Assembly (NCBI RefSeq): GCF_020442045.1
Contig: NZ_JAGRLA010000073.1
Span: forward strand, 1-35,744
DNA length: 35,744 nucleotides
Direction of reading: 5' to 3'
Source: Bauldia sp.
Lineage (GTDB): Bacteria > Pseudomonadota > Alphaproteobacteria > Rhizobiales > Kaistiaceae
Shown piece after piece: positions 7,919-15,322 of this stretch; the stretch's first letter is position 1, and each line of letters opens with the position of its first letter. Both the position numbers and the translations under genes were made by a program. A model generated the notes under the pieces. That model did not search any database. It saw only the letters and a list, made by a program, of their open reading frames with translations, and was not told where the DNA came from.

Positions 7919-8236
7919 TCAGCCCCGCTGGGTGGGATAGCCGGCGCGTTTCCAGGCCATGATGCCGCCGGTCATGCAATAGGCGTCATTGTCGGTGAGC
8001 GCCGCGAGCGCCGCCGAATTACGCGTGGTCCGGGCGCCGGATGCGCAGAGGAAGATCGTCGGACCATCGGGGAGGTTGGCCGGGCCGCCGCGCGCGAGGA
8101 CGGAGAGGGGAAGCTCGATGGCACCCGGAATCCGCTCCGAAGCGGTTTCGTTCGGCTCGCGCACGTCGACGAGGATCGCCGTTTCGTCGAGGAGCGCGTG
8201 CGCCTCGTTGACCGAGATATCCTTGAGCAGTCGCAT
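7919..8236 (-). CDS. Single-domain rhodanese (sulfurtransferase)
   Basis: A 105-residue cytoplasmic rhodanese. The active-site loop CASGAR carries the catalytic cysteine that takes up a persulfide, and the domain shows the usual LVDVREPNE start and GGIMAWKRAGYP end. It probably moves sulfane sulfur between low-molecular-weight thiols and the persulfide dioxygenase encoded on the divergent arm. The start is ATG 8236, two bases after the stop of the ArsR-type gene (TAG-cc-ATG), which suggests tight translational coupling; an earlier in-frame start would overlap that gene. In some bacteria the rhodanese is fused to the dioxygenase (Blh); here it is separate. Confidence 0.92.
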   Translation of the reverse strand: MRLLKDISVNEAHALLDETAILVDVREPNETASERIPGAIELPLSVLARGGPANLPDGPTIFLCASGARTTRNSAALAALTDNDAYCMTGGIMAWKRAGYPTQRG

Positions 8237-8238
8237 GG

Positions 8239-8601
8239 CTATTTTCCTTGGTTGGGGGGAGGAGGGCCGCAATAGATGTCCTTGAGGGTCATCAGCAGTC
8301 GGGAAGCGACGGGATCGGCAATCGCGTAGTGGAGGGCCTGCCCCTCGCGACGGAAGCCGACGATGCCGCTTTCGCGCATCAGCGACAGGTGCTGCGAAAG
8401 CGCCGACTGGCTGAGGCCGACCGCCTCCGCCAGCTCACCGACGGTCATCTCACCGGCCCGGGCGAGCTCGCACAGCACCAGAAGGCGCCGCTCGTTGGCG
8501 AGAAGCTTGAGCAGTCGCGCGGCCTCGCCCGCCTGATCGGCAAGGGCATGGATGTCGGCGGAAGCCGGAAGGCCGGATGTCTGTTCCATCGGTTTGTCCA
8601 T
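8239..8601 (-). CDS. bigR: ArsR-family persulfide-sensing repressor, BigR/SqrR type
   Basis: A 120-residue ArsR winged-helix repressor. The recognition region is LAEAVGLSQSALSQHLSLMR. Two cysteines lie where BigR/SqrR proteins have their sensing pair: one in LLVLCELAR before the helix-turn-helix and one in the C-terminal LKDIYCGP. In characterised members these form a disulfide or polysulfide bridge and release DNA. The classic ArsR metal-binding ELCVC motif is absent. The gene starts the leftward rhodanese-tauE operon and diverges from a persulfide dioxygenase, the standard BigR regulon. ATG 8601 has no Shine-Dalgarno and the predicted transcript begins about five bases upstream; ATG 8589 is the alternative start. 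Confidence 0.9.
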   Translation of the reverse strand: MDKPMEQTSGLPASADIHALADQAGEAARLLKLLANERRLLVLCELARAGEMTVGELAEAVGLSQSALSQHLSLMRESGIVGFRREGQALHYAIADPVASRLLMTLKDIYCGPPPPNQGK

Positions 8602-8606
8602 TAGCG

Positions 8607-8635
8607 TTGACTAAATTAGAATATACTAATATATA
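8607..8635 (+). promoter_or_regulatory. Promoter of persulfide dioxygenase gene
   Basis: TTGACT (8607-8612) and TATATA (8630-8635) are separated by exactly 17 bases, predicting a start near 8642 and a 30-base leader before ATG 8672. The spacer is filled by the ATTAG/CTAAT dyad. Confidence 0.65.
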
Positions 8636-8641
8636 TGTCAA
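8613..8641 (-). promoter_or_regulatory. Promoter of bigR-rhodanese-tauE operon
   Basis: On the minus strand a consensus TTGACA (8641-8636) is followed after 17 bases by TAATTT (8618-8613). Transcription would begin near 8606, only about five bases from ATG 8601. It overlaps the divergent promoter almost completely. Confidence 0.55.
8615..8630. promoter_or_regulatory. BigR-type operator dyad
   Basis: ATTAG-AATATA-CTAAT is a 16-base dyad with 14 symmetric positions. BigR operators described in Xylella and Agrobacterium are AT-rich dyads of similar character (from memory). It occupies the spacer of both divergent promoters, so one bound dimer could silence both arms. The assignment is inferred from position and symmetry. 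Confidence 0.65.
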
Positions 8642-8671
8642 GAACGATCCCGACCCGATGGAGGATTACCG

Positions 8672-9541
8672 ATGACGACCAGCGCGAAGCCCGTTGTCCG
8701 CGCGTTCTTCGATGAGCCGACCAACACCGCCAGCTACCTGGTGTCCGACCCGGTCACCAAGCGGGCGGCGGTGATCGACCCGGTGCTCGACTACGACCAG
8801 CGGACCGGCAAGGCCTCGACCAAATCGGCCGACGCGATTCTGGAGGCGGCGGAAGAGGACGGCCTGACGATCGACTGGATTCTCGAGACCCATGCCCATG
8901 CCGACCACCTCACCGCCGCGCCTTACATGAAGCTGAAGACCGGCGCCCAGGTGGGCATTGGCGAGCATATCCGCGAGGTGCAGAAGATCTTTCGGCCGGT
9001 CTTCAACGCGACCGACGTCTCCGGCGACGGCAGCGAGTTCGACCGTCTCCTCTCGGAAGGCGAGCATTTCCAGATCGGCGGGCTGGATGTCGGCGTGCTT
9101 CACACGCCCGGACATACGCCGGCCTGCGTCTCCTACGTGATCGGCGATTGCGTCTTCGTCGGCGATACGCTGTTCATGCCGGACTACGGGACGGCGCGGG
9201 CGGATTTTCCCGGCGGCAGTGCGCGGACGCTCTACCACTCGATCCAGAAGCTGCTCGCCCTGCCGGACGCGACCCGGCTCTTCGTCTGCCACGACTACAA
9301 GCCGGAAGGCCGGGACGACTATGCCTGGGAGACGACGATCGGCGAGGAGCGCAGGAATACGCATCTCAGCGGCAAGACCGAGGACGAGTTCGTCGCCATG
9401 CGCGAAGCGCGCGACAAGGATCTCGCGGCGCCGCTCCTGCTGCTGCCCTCGATCCAGACCAACATCCGGGCCGGCCGGCTGCCGCCGACCGAGTCGAATG
9501 GCGTGTCCTACATCAAGATCCCGGTGAAAGTCGCGTCTTAG
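8672..9541 (+). CDS. ETHE1-like persulfide dioxygenase (metallo-beta-lactamase fold, Blh-type)
   Basis: This 289-residue enzyme belongs to the ETHE1/Blh group of the metallo-beta-lactamase superfamily, which oxidises glutathione persulfide to sulfite and glutathione with one iron. Iron-site and family motifs are in order: THAHADHLTAA, HTPGHTPACVSYV, VGDTLFMPDYGTARADFPGG and CHDYKPEGRDDYAWETT. No rhodanese domain is attached. GGAGG lies seven bases before ATG 8672. The gene leads the rightward arm of the BigR regulon; the divergent arm supplies a rhodanese and a sulfite exporter, which fits a sulfide or persulfide detoxification pathway. The substrate thiol is inferred from the family. Confidence 0.93.
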   Translation: MTTSAKPVVRAFFDEPTNTASYLVSDPVTKRAAVIDPVLDYDQRTGKASTKSADAILEAAEEDGLTIDWILETHAHADHLTAAPYMKLKTGAQVGIGEHIREVQKIFRPVFNATDVSGDGSEFDRLLSEGEHFQIGGLDVGVLHTPGHTPACVSYVIGDCVFVGDTLFMPDYGTARADFPGGSARTLYHSIQKLLALPDATRLFVCHDYKPEGRDDYAWETTIGEERRNTHLSGKTEDEFVAMREARDKDLAAPLLLLPSIQTNIRAGRLPPTESNGVSYIKIPVKVAS

Positions 9542-9565
9542 GTGTTGTTCAGGAATGTCGGATAG

Positions 9566-9608
9566 TCTGCATCTCCACGCCGCGTCACGCGCGGCAACGA
9601 GATGCGGA
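9566..9608 (+). other. Two-tier RNA hairpin covering the RBS of the GYD-domain gene
   Basis: The outer arms 9566-9575 and 9599-9608 pair over ten base pairs with one G-T wobble. After a 3-by-3 internal loop, 9579-9584 and 9590-9595 form six more pairs around a five-base loop. The 3' arm runs into GGAG (9606-9609), the likely ribosome site of the gene starting at 9616, so the fold would mask it. There is no T-tract, so it is not a standard terminator. Confidence 0.55.
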
Positions 9609-9615
9609 GTGCAGG

Positions 9616-9948
9616 ATGATCTTCATTACCCAGGGCCGATATACCGAGCACGCGATGGAAGGGATGCTGGCGAAGCCGGAAGACCGGACGCCGGCCCTCA
9701 ACCAGCTGCTGGAAAGGGCAGGCGCCCGGCTGATCGACGCTTACTGGACGATGGGCGAAAGCGACTTCCTCGTCATCGTCGAAGCGGAGAACGAGCACGA
9801 ATGGATGAAGGTCCTGGCGCTGACGGCGTCGACCGGTGGCCTTTGCGATCTCAAGACGATGGTGGCGATCTCGACCGCCGACGGCAAGAAGGCCTTTGAG
9901 GGTGCAAAGGCGCTGAAGGAGTCGTTTCATCCGGCCGGCGAGGATTAG
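9616..9948 (+). CDS. GYD domain protein
   Basis: A 110-residue protein matching the GYD domain family, whose members are small ferredoxin-like alpha/beta proteins of unknown function. The family core is visible as the segment GARLIDAYWTMGESDFLVIV, followed by a short helix and the AISTADGKKAF region. The start is ATG 9616, which lies inside a longer open frame whose upstream part only shadows the dioxygenase gene. GGAG is six bases upstream. It lies 74 bases after the persulfide dioxygenase and 27 bases before the antiporter gene, so all three could be one transcript. The position suggests a sulfur-stress role, but nothing in the protein shows it. Confidence 0.85.
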   Translation: MIFITQGRYTEHAMEGMLAKPEDRTPALNQLLERAGARLIDAYWTMGESDFLVIVEAENEHEWMKVLALTASTGGLCDLKTMVAISTADGKKAFEGAKALKESFHPAGED

Positions 9949-9975
9949 GCGACCGGCGGCGGGGATGCGGCCACG

Positions 9976-11013
9976 ATGATCGATTTTCGAGGCCTGCCGC
10001 TTCCGGTCAATCTGGTTGTCCTGCTGGTCTCGGCCGCGATTGTCTGGGGGGCGGGGACGCGGCTTGCCCGCATCGTCGATGCGATCTCCGAGCGGACCGG
10101 GCTCGGCCGCGCCTTCGCCGGCTTCCTGCTTCTCGGTGGCGTGACCTCGCTGCCGGAACTCGCCACGGTGATCACCGCGGCGCATGCCGGACACGCGAAC
10201 CTGGCGCTGAGCAGCATCCTCGGCAGCGTCTCGACCAACGTCCTGCTTCTGGCCTTTGCCGATGCGGTCCTCGGGCGCGACGCGCTGACGTCGGTCGTCG
10301 CCCATCCGGCGACCCTGCTCCAGGGCACACTCGGCATCCTGCTGCTCGGCGTGGTGTCGGCGGCGATCATCGTCGGCGAGGTCGACCTCTTCGGTCTCGG
10401 GCTCTGGTCGGCGTCACTGGTGCCGCTTTTCGGCCTCGCGGTATGGCTGACCTCGCGATACGAGAACCGCCCGACCTGGATCGTGGCCGAAGCGGCGCCG
10501 CTGCCCGGTCTCGTGCCGGCGGAGCCGGAAGAGCTGCGCCTCGGCCTCCGCGACCTGATGATCAGCGGGACGGTGGCGGGTGTCGTCATCCTGGTGGCCG
10601 GCTATCTGCTGGCCGAGACCGGCGATGCGGTCGCCGTGCAGACCGGGATCGGCGAGAACATGGTCGGTTTCGTGCTGATCGGCCTTGCCACGTCGCTTCC
10701 CGAAATCAGCTCGATGGTCGGCGCGGTCCGCATCCATCGCTATGAGCTGGCGATCGGCGACATTTTCGGCACCAACCTGTTCGATCTCCTGCTGATCCCG
10801 GTCGCGGATATCGTCTACCGCCACGGCCCGATCCTGGCTGAGGCCGGACGCTTCGAATCCATCGCGCTGCTGCTCGGGATCATCCTGACCGCGATCTATG
10901 TCGTCGGGCTGCTGGATCGCCGCAACCAGACGATCCTGCGGATGGGATACGATTCCCTGGCCGCGATCATCGTCTTCGCCGGCGGGATCGTCATGCTCGC
11001 CTTCATCGGGTGA
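9976..11013 (+). CDS. CaCA-superfamily sodium:calcium antiporter-like membrane protein
   Basis: A 345-residue polytopic membrane protein with about ten hydrophobic segments. Both alpha repeats of the Ca2+/cation antiporter superfamily are clear: GVTSLPELATVITA with LSSILGSVSTNVLL in the first half, and IGLATSLPEISSMVGAV with IGDIFGTNLFDLLL in the second. The conserved acidic residues (E in LPEL and LPEI) that bind the cation are kept. It probably exchanges Na+ or H+ for Ca2+ across the inner membrane; ion specificity cannot be read from the sequence. It follows the GYD gene by 27 bases and may be co-transcribed with the sulfur genes, an unusual association. Confidence 0.9.
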   Translation: MIDFRGLPLPVNLVVLLVSAAIVWGAGTRLARIVDAISERTGLGRAFAGFLLLGGVTSLPELATVITAAHAGHANLALSSILGSVSTNVLLLAFADAVLGRDALTSVVAHPATLLQGTLGILLLGVVSAAIIVGEVDLFGLGLWSASLVPLFGLAVWLTSRYENRPTWIVAEAAPLPGLVPAEPEELRLGLRDLMISGTVAGVVILVAGYLLAETGDAVAVQTGIGENMVGFVLIGLATSLPEISSMVGAVRIHRYELAIGDIFGTNLFDLLLIPVADIVYRHGPILAEAGRFESIALLLGIILTAIYVVGLLDRRNQTILRMGYDSLAAIIVFAGGIVMLAFIG

Positions 11014-11105
11014 CGTTCTTCGCGCGACGCGCGCGGTCCCATGCAATTGTGGAAAAGCCGGTCCGATGATTTGACCCGGGCGCCGCGGACGCCGACGCTG
11101 TCGCC

Positions 11106-11537
11106 ATGACCCTGCATCTCATCAAGCTGTGCGTCGGCTGCGATTCCATCGACGACCTTGCCGAATGGATCGATTACCGGGTGGCGGAGGCCCGCAAGGC
11201 CGGCCGCAAGCCGCAGCATTTCCATATCACCAGGATGGTGCCGAAGCAGGCGTCCGATCTGCTCGACGGCGGCTCGCTCTACTGGGTGATCAAGGGCAAT
11301 GTCCAGGTCCGCCAGCGGCTCATGGACATCGAGACATTCGCCGACGAGGAGGGCATCCGCCGCTGCCGGCTGGCGCTCGAGCCCAGGCTCGTGCCGACCG
11401 AATGGCAGCCGCGCCGTCCGTTCCAGGGCTGGCGCTACCTCGAGCCGAAGGACGCGCCGCCGGACCTCGGCAAGGCGCGCGAGGGCGCGCTGCCGCCGGA
11501 GCTCGCGGCCGAACTCGCCGAGCTTGGGGTGCGCTAG
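11106..11537 (+). CDS. DUF1489 family protein
   Basis: A 143-residue soluble protein that I recognise as the alphaproteobacterial DUF1489 family; the function is unknown. Typical stretches are HLIKLCVGCDSIDDLAEW, the FHITRMVPK segment, GSLYWVIKG and the C-terminal PFQGWRYLEPKDAP. No membrane segment or signal peptide is present. It begins at ATG 11106, without a strong ribosome site, 92 bases after the antiporter gene. It is usually a stand-alone gene. The following 200 bases hold a pair of REP-like repeats. Confidence 0.88.
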   Translation: MTLHLIKLCVGCDSIDDLAEWIDYRVAEARKAGRKPQHFHITRMVPKQASDLLDGGSLYWVIKGNVQVRQRLMDIETFADEEGIRRCRLALEPRLVPTEWQPRRPFQGWRYLEPKDAPPDLGKAREGALPPELAAELAELGVR

Positions 11538-11593
11538 GCGGGGCGAAACCCGGCCGCCACTTCGAGGGGAGGCGGACGCGCTTCCGGGTCTTG

Positions 11594-11636
11594 CGTCCTT
11601 CGAGGCTCGGGCTTCGCCCGAGCACCTCAGGATGGC
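11594..11636 (+). repeat. REP-like palindromic unit, copy A
   Basis: The unit contains a perfect hairpin core, GCTCGGGC-TTC-GCCCGAGC (11604-11622), flanked by TTCGAG and CTCAGGATG. Its reverse complement aligns closely with copy B 30 bases away. Elements with TTCGAG/CTGAGG ends around a GC hairpin are common intergenic repeats in Hyphomicrobiales. Confidence 0.65.
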
Positions 11637-11665
11637 ATAAGCAATTGTTTCAAATAACAGACAAA

Positions 11666-11705
11666 GCCATGCTGAGGTGCGCGCAACAGCGCACCTCGAA
11701 GCACG
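11666..11705 (-). repeat. REP-like palindromic unit, copy B (inverted)
   Basis: Starting at GCCATGCTGAGG and ending at CTCGAAGCACG, this is an inverted, diverged version of copy A, with the core GGTGCGC-GCAACA-GCGCACC. Together they form a BIME-like pair separated by AT-rich DNA (11637-11665), downstream of both converging genes. Confidence 0.6.
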
Positions 11706-11738
11706 CAATATGCGTCCGATACCCGCCGTATCCGAAAC

Positions 11739-12599
11739 TCACACCGCGATATTGTCGATGAGGCGGGTCCGGCCGAGCGTCGCCGCCGCGAGCAGGCGGA
11801 GCGGTTCACACGCGGGATCGGCGACGGGCGCGAGGGTATCGGCGTTGCGCAATTCGACATAGTCGACCGCGAAGCCGCCTGCCGCGAGCGTATCGCGGGC
11901 CGTTGCCAGGGCGGTGGCGGGATCGTCCCCGGCCAGGACGGCGCCGGCGACCGCCCGAAGCGTCGCCTGGAGGAGCGGAGCGGTCGCCCGTTCCGCTTCG
12001 GAGAGGTAGGCGTTGCGCGAGGAGAGGGCGAGGCCGTCCGGCTCACGGACGGTGGGCAGGCCCTCGATCGCAACCGGAATCCCGAGATCGGTGACCATGC
12101 GGCGGATGACCAGGAGCTGCTGATAGTCCTTCTCTCCGAAGATCGCGATGTCCGGCTGGGTGGCGAGCAGGAGCTTGGCCACCACCGTGGCGACCCCCTG
12201 GAAATGGGTCGGGCGGAAATCGGCTTCGAGGCCGAGCGCCGGACCTTCGAGGGAGACCGTCGTCGCGAAGCCTTCCGGGTACATCTCCTCCGTCGACGGC
12301 ATGAAGACCGCGTCGACGCCGAGCTCCGCGAGCTTCGCCAGATCGCCGGCGTGGTCGCGCGGATAGCTGGAGAAATCCTCGGCCGGCCCGAACTGGGTCG
12401 GATTGACGAAGATCGAGACGACCACCGTGTCGGCGCGCTTCGCCGCGGCCCGCACCAGCGCGAGATGGCCTTCGTGCAGCGCGCCCATGGTCGGGACGAG
12501 CGCCGAGGTCAATCCCTTGCTCCGCCATTCGAAGGATCGCAGGCGGGCGCGGTCGACGGTCGGGTCGATCCGGGGTGAGGCGGGGGCGTTGAGGGTCAT
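11739..12599 (-). CDS. panC: Pantoate--beta-alanine ligase PanC
   Basis: PanC joins pantoate and beta-alanine using ATP, the last step of pantothenate synthesis for coenzyme A; it is cytoplasmic. The 286-residue protein has all family motifs: VPTMGALHEGHLALVR with the HIGH-like nucleotide-binding His residues, FVNPTQFGPAEDF, FGEKDYQQL (KMSKS-like region) and LALSSRNAYLS. The length is normal for the family. It begins at ATG 12599 and diverges from mipZ over 160 bases. The panC-mipZ neighbourhood is common in alphaproteobacteria. No other pan gene is in the window. Confidence 0.96.
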   Translation of the reverse strand: MTLNAPASPRIDPTVDRARLRSFEWRSKGLTSALVPTMGALHEGHLALVRAAAKRADTVVVSIFVNPTQFGPAEDFSSYPRDHAGDLAKLAELGVDAVFMPSTEEMYPEGFATTVSLEGPALGLEADFRPTHFQGVATVVAKLLLATQPDIAIFGEKDYQQLLVIRRMVTDLGIPVAIEGLPTVREPDGLALSSRNAYLSEAERATAPLLQATLRAVAGAVLAGDDPATALATARDTLAAGGFAVDYVELRNADTLAPVADPACEPLRLLAAATLGRTRLIDNIAV

Positions 12600-12759
12600 C
12601 TCATGTCGATCTGTCGGGGCTCAAGCGCCGGCGAGGCTAGCAGAGGCCCCGGTCATGGCAAATCCGGGTAACGTATGAAATCTGTTGACCAATTCTTCGC
12701 GTTTTCCCGGCAGTCTGTTGTTTCAATCGACGTCATAGTCCACCGCGGAGCGTCCATCC

Positions 12760-13665
12760 ATGCTCTTTCAGTCCGCCGCCAGGGGATCCGCGCATGTCGT
12801 CGTGCTCGGCAACGAGAAGGGCGGTACCGGCAAATCGACGACCGCGATGCATCTCATCGTCGCGCTGCTCAAGGCGGGCTTCAGGGTCGCTTCGGTCGAT
12901 ACCGACAGCCGCCAGCGGTCGCTGACCCGCTACATCGAGAATCGCGCCCGCTGGTCGCGGCAACGGAATCTCGGCCTCGACATGCCGGTCCATTTCGTCG
13001 CCAGGCTGGCGGCGGGCGAGACGGTGAAGGAGATCGAGGCACAGGAATTCGCGACCTATGCCGATATCGTCGACCGGGTGCAGGACGACTTCGACTATGT
13101 CGTCGTCGACACACCGGCCAACGACTCCTATCTGATGCGGCTGAGCCACGCGATGGCCGATACGCTGATCACCCCGGTCAACGACAGCTTCATCGACCTC
13201 GACATCCTGGGCCAGGTCAATCCCGACGATTTCTCCATCTCGAGACGCAGCCACTATGCGGAGCTGGTGGACACCGCCCGCGCCCAGCGGCGTGGCATCG
13301 ACGGCGTCGAGATGGACTGGATCGTGATCCGCAACCGCATCGCCACGCTGCCGAGCCGCAACCAGCGGAACCTGCTCGCCGCGCTGCGGAAGATTTCTCC
13401 GACGCTCGGCTTCCGTCTCGGCGACGGGATATCGGAACGGGTCGTCTTCCGCGAATATTTCCCGCTCGGACTGACGGCCCTCGATACGCTCGACCAGCGG
13501 ACGCATGGGGCGACGCCGACAATGTCCCACATGGCGGCCCGGAACGAAATCCGGGAGCTGGCGGCATTCGTGAATTTGCCGCGCACCGACAGCCCGATCG
13601 CTCCGGAGCGACTGGCCGCGCAAACCGCGGACGGGATCGGCCGGCTGGAGCTCGTTCTCGAATAG
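12760..13665 (+). CDS. mipZ: Division plane positioning ATPase MipZ
   Basis: MipZ is a ParA/MinD-type ATPase that binds ParB at the poles and inhibits FtsZ assembly, so that division occurs at midcell. The 301-residue protein has the deviant Walker A motif EKGGTGKSTTAMHL, the Walker B region DYVVVDTPAN, and the long alphaproteobacterial C-terminal part including RNRIATLPSRNQRN. It lacks the C-terminal amphipathic helix expected in MinD and the N-terminal helix-turn-helix of ParA. GGAG lies nine bases before ATG 12760. Beside panC and ahead of a VWA and a J-domain gene, the context matches other Hyphomicrobiales. The assignment is confident. Confidence 0.94.
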   Translation: MLFQSAARGSAHVVVLGNEKGGTGKSTTAMHLIVALLKAGFRVASVDTDSRQRSLTRYIENRARWSRQRNLGLDMPVHFVARLAAGETVKEIEAQEFATYADIVDRVQDDFDYVVVDTPANDSYLMRLSHAMADTLITPVNDSFIDLDILGQVNPDDFSISRRSHYAELVDTARAQRRGIDGVEMDWIVIRNRIATLPSRNQRNLLAALRKISPTLGFRLGDGISERVVFREYFPLGLTALDTLDQRTHGATPTMSHMAARNEIRELAAFVNLPRTDSPIAPERLAAQTADGIGRLELVLE

Positions 13666-13716
13666 CGGTTGCTTCCGCCGCGATCAGTGCCACATTTCCG
13701 GCTTAGAAGACCGTGT

Positions 13717-13737
13717 CGCCCGACGGCGCGTCGGGCG
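13717..13737. other. GC-rich perfect hairpin between mipZ and VWA gene
   Basis: CGCCCGACG and CGTCGGGCG pair perfectly over nine base pairs around a GCG loop. No T-tract follows, so it is not a classic terminator; it could cause partial termination or stabilise the mipZ 3' end. Confidence 0.45.
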
Positions 13738-13769
13738 GCGGCGATCGAATCCGAAAGGCACTCGTCGGC

Positions 13770-14543
13770 ATGGCCGTGGACAAAAAATCGAATCCGGTGA
13801 GGCAGGACCCGGCGGTGGCGCGAGACGGGGGCAGGCCGGTTCCGCGCGATGACGCAGATCGGCGCCCGGCCAAGACCTCCATATCCGGAGAGATACAGGA
13901 TTTTCTGAAGAAGACCCGGACGCTCGCCACGCCGGTCGAGGGCCGCGGCCGGCTGATCTTCGCGCTCGACGCGACCATGAGCCGTCAGCCGACCTGGGAC
14001 ACCGCCTGCCGGCTCCAGGCCCAGATGTTCGAGGAAGCCGGCAAGGTCGGCGGCCTGGAGGTCCAACTGCTCTATTATCGCGGCTTCAACGAATGCCGCG
14101 CGAGCCGCTGGGTGAGCGACACCGCTGCGCTGCGCGACCTGATGACCGGCATCCAGGTGAGGGGCGGCCACACCCAGATCGGCAAGGTGCTGAGCCATGC
14201 GCGCCGCGAGAACGGCAAGCGGAAGGTCGGCGTGCTGGTCTTTGTCGGCGACGCCATCGAGGAGCCGATCGACACGCTGGCCGCCAAGGCCGGCGAACTC
14301 GGGTTGCTCGGCGTGCGCGCCTTTGTCTTCCAGGAAGGGCGGGAGCCGACCGTCGAGCGTGGCTTCCGCGAGATCGCCCGGCTGACCGGCGGCGCCTATT
14401 CCCGTTTCGACACCAACGCCGCGGGTCAGCTTGCCGAGCTGTTGCGGGCGGCGGCGATCTACGCGGCCGGCGGTGTGAAGGCGCTGGAGAAGCAGGGCGG
14501 TCGGGAAGGCCAGCTGCTGCTGGAGCAGATGCGTAACCGCTGA
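13770..14543 (+). CDS. von Willebrand factor A (VWA) domain protein
   Basis: A 257-residue cytoplasmic protein with no signal peptide. After a polar, charged N-terminal stretch of about 60 residues comes a VWA domain. Its metal-ion-dependent adhesion site is visible as DATMS (a DxTxS variant of DxSxS), [10 protein letters not shown] and VGDAIEEP. Such domains usually mediate metal-dependent protein binding; no enzymatic function is indicated. ATG 13770 gives the family-like start; GTG 13713 is an alternative that would begin inside the upstream hairpin. Its stop overlaps the ATG of the J-domain gene by one base. Placement after mipZ hints at a role near cell division, but this is inference. 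Confidence 0.85.
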   Translation: MAVDKKSNPVRQDPAVARDGGRPVPRDDADRRPAKTSISGEIQDFLKKTRTLATPVEGRGRLIFALDATMSRQPTWDTACRLQAQMFEEAGKVGGLEVQLLYYRGFNECRASRWVSDTAALRDLMTGIQVRGGHTQIGKVLSHARRENGKRKVGVLVFVGDAIEEPIDTLAAKAGELGLLGVRAFVFQEGREPTVERGFREIARLTGGAYSRFDTNAAGQLAELLRAAAIYAAGGVKALEKQGGREGQLLLEQMRNR

Positions 14544-15253
14544 TGGTCGTCTATCTCGTCACCGGAGTCGCCGTTCTCGTTGCGTTGATCACGCTCGGCA
14601 AGGCCTTTGTCGGCGCCGATCCGCGGGCGCTGGTCAGACTGATCCGCTACGTGGTGGGGAGCCTGCTGATCCTTTTCGGAGGCGGCCTGGTCGCGGCGCG
14701 GCGCGTCGATTTCGGGCTGCCGCTGATCGTGCTTGGCGGGTCGGCCCTGTTCCTCGGCCGGATCGGACCGCTCGACCTCGGCGGAGGCCGGCGGACACCG
14801 GGATCGAAGTCCAAGGTGACGTCCGCCTTCCTCGAGATGGAACTCGACCATGACAGCGGCGAGCTCAATGGACGCGTCCTCGGCGGTGCCTATGCCGGGC
14901 GCCGGCTCGACGATCTCGATGTCGAGGACCTGCAGAAGCTCTCGCGCGAGCTTTCGGTCGACGGCGAGAGCCTAGCCCTGCTTGAAGCTTATCTGGACCG
15001 CCGGATGCCCGGCTGGCGTGAAGACGGCGAGGGTGATGGCGCAGCGGGGACGGGCAGCGCGCCGAATGCGGGACCCATGACTGACGAGGAGGCCTATGAG
15101 GTCCTTGGCCTTTCTCCCGGCGCCAGTGAGGCGGAAATCCGGCGTGCGCACCGACAGCTGATGAAGGGGGTCCACCCCGACCAGGGCGGCTCGACGTTCC
15201 TGGCGGCGAAAATCAACGAAGCTAAGGACAGGCTTTTGCGCGGTCATGGATGA
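14543..15253 (+). CDS. Membrane-anchored J-domain (DnaJ-like) protein
   Basis: A 236-residue protein with two or three N-terminal hydrophobic segments (about residues 1-20, 33-50 and 56-75), an acidic middle part, and a C-terminal J domain (about 178-236). The J domain contains [20 protein letters not shown] and the essential HPD motif in GVHPDQGG, so it should stimulate a DnaK-type Hsp70 at the membrane. This is the TIM14/DjlA-like reversed layout with the J domain last. ATG 14543 overlaps the stop of the VWA gene, a sign of translational coupling. The two probably act together, perhaps presenting a membrane-bound client to DnaK; the client is unknown. Confidence 0.88.
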   Translation: MVVYLVTGVAVLVALITLGKAFVGADPRALVRLIRYVVGSLLILFGGGLVAARRVDFGLPLIVLGGSALFLGRIGPLDLGGGRRTPGSKSKVTSAFLEMELDHDSGELNGRVLGGAYAGRRLDDLDVEDLQKLSRELSVDGESLALLEAYLDRRMPGWREDGEGDGAAGTGSAPNAGPMTDEEAYEVLGLSPGASEAEIRRAHRQLMKGVHPDQGGSTFLAAKINEAKDRLLRGHG

Positions 15254-15322
15254 AGTCCGATACTCGTTACGACAGGGGACCCCGGGGCGCCGCCAAGACA
15301 CGGGCGGCAAGTCATTCTCCGC

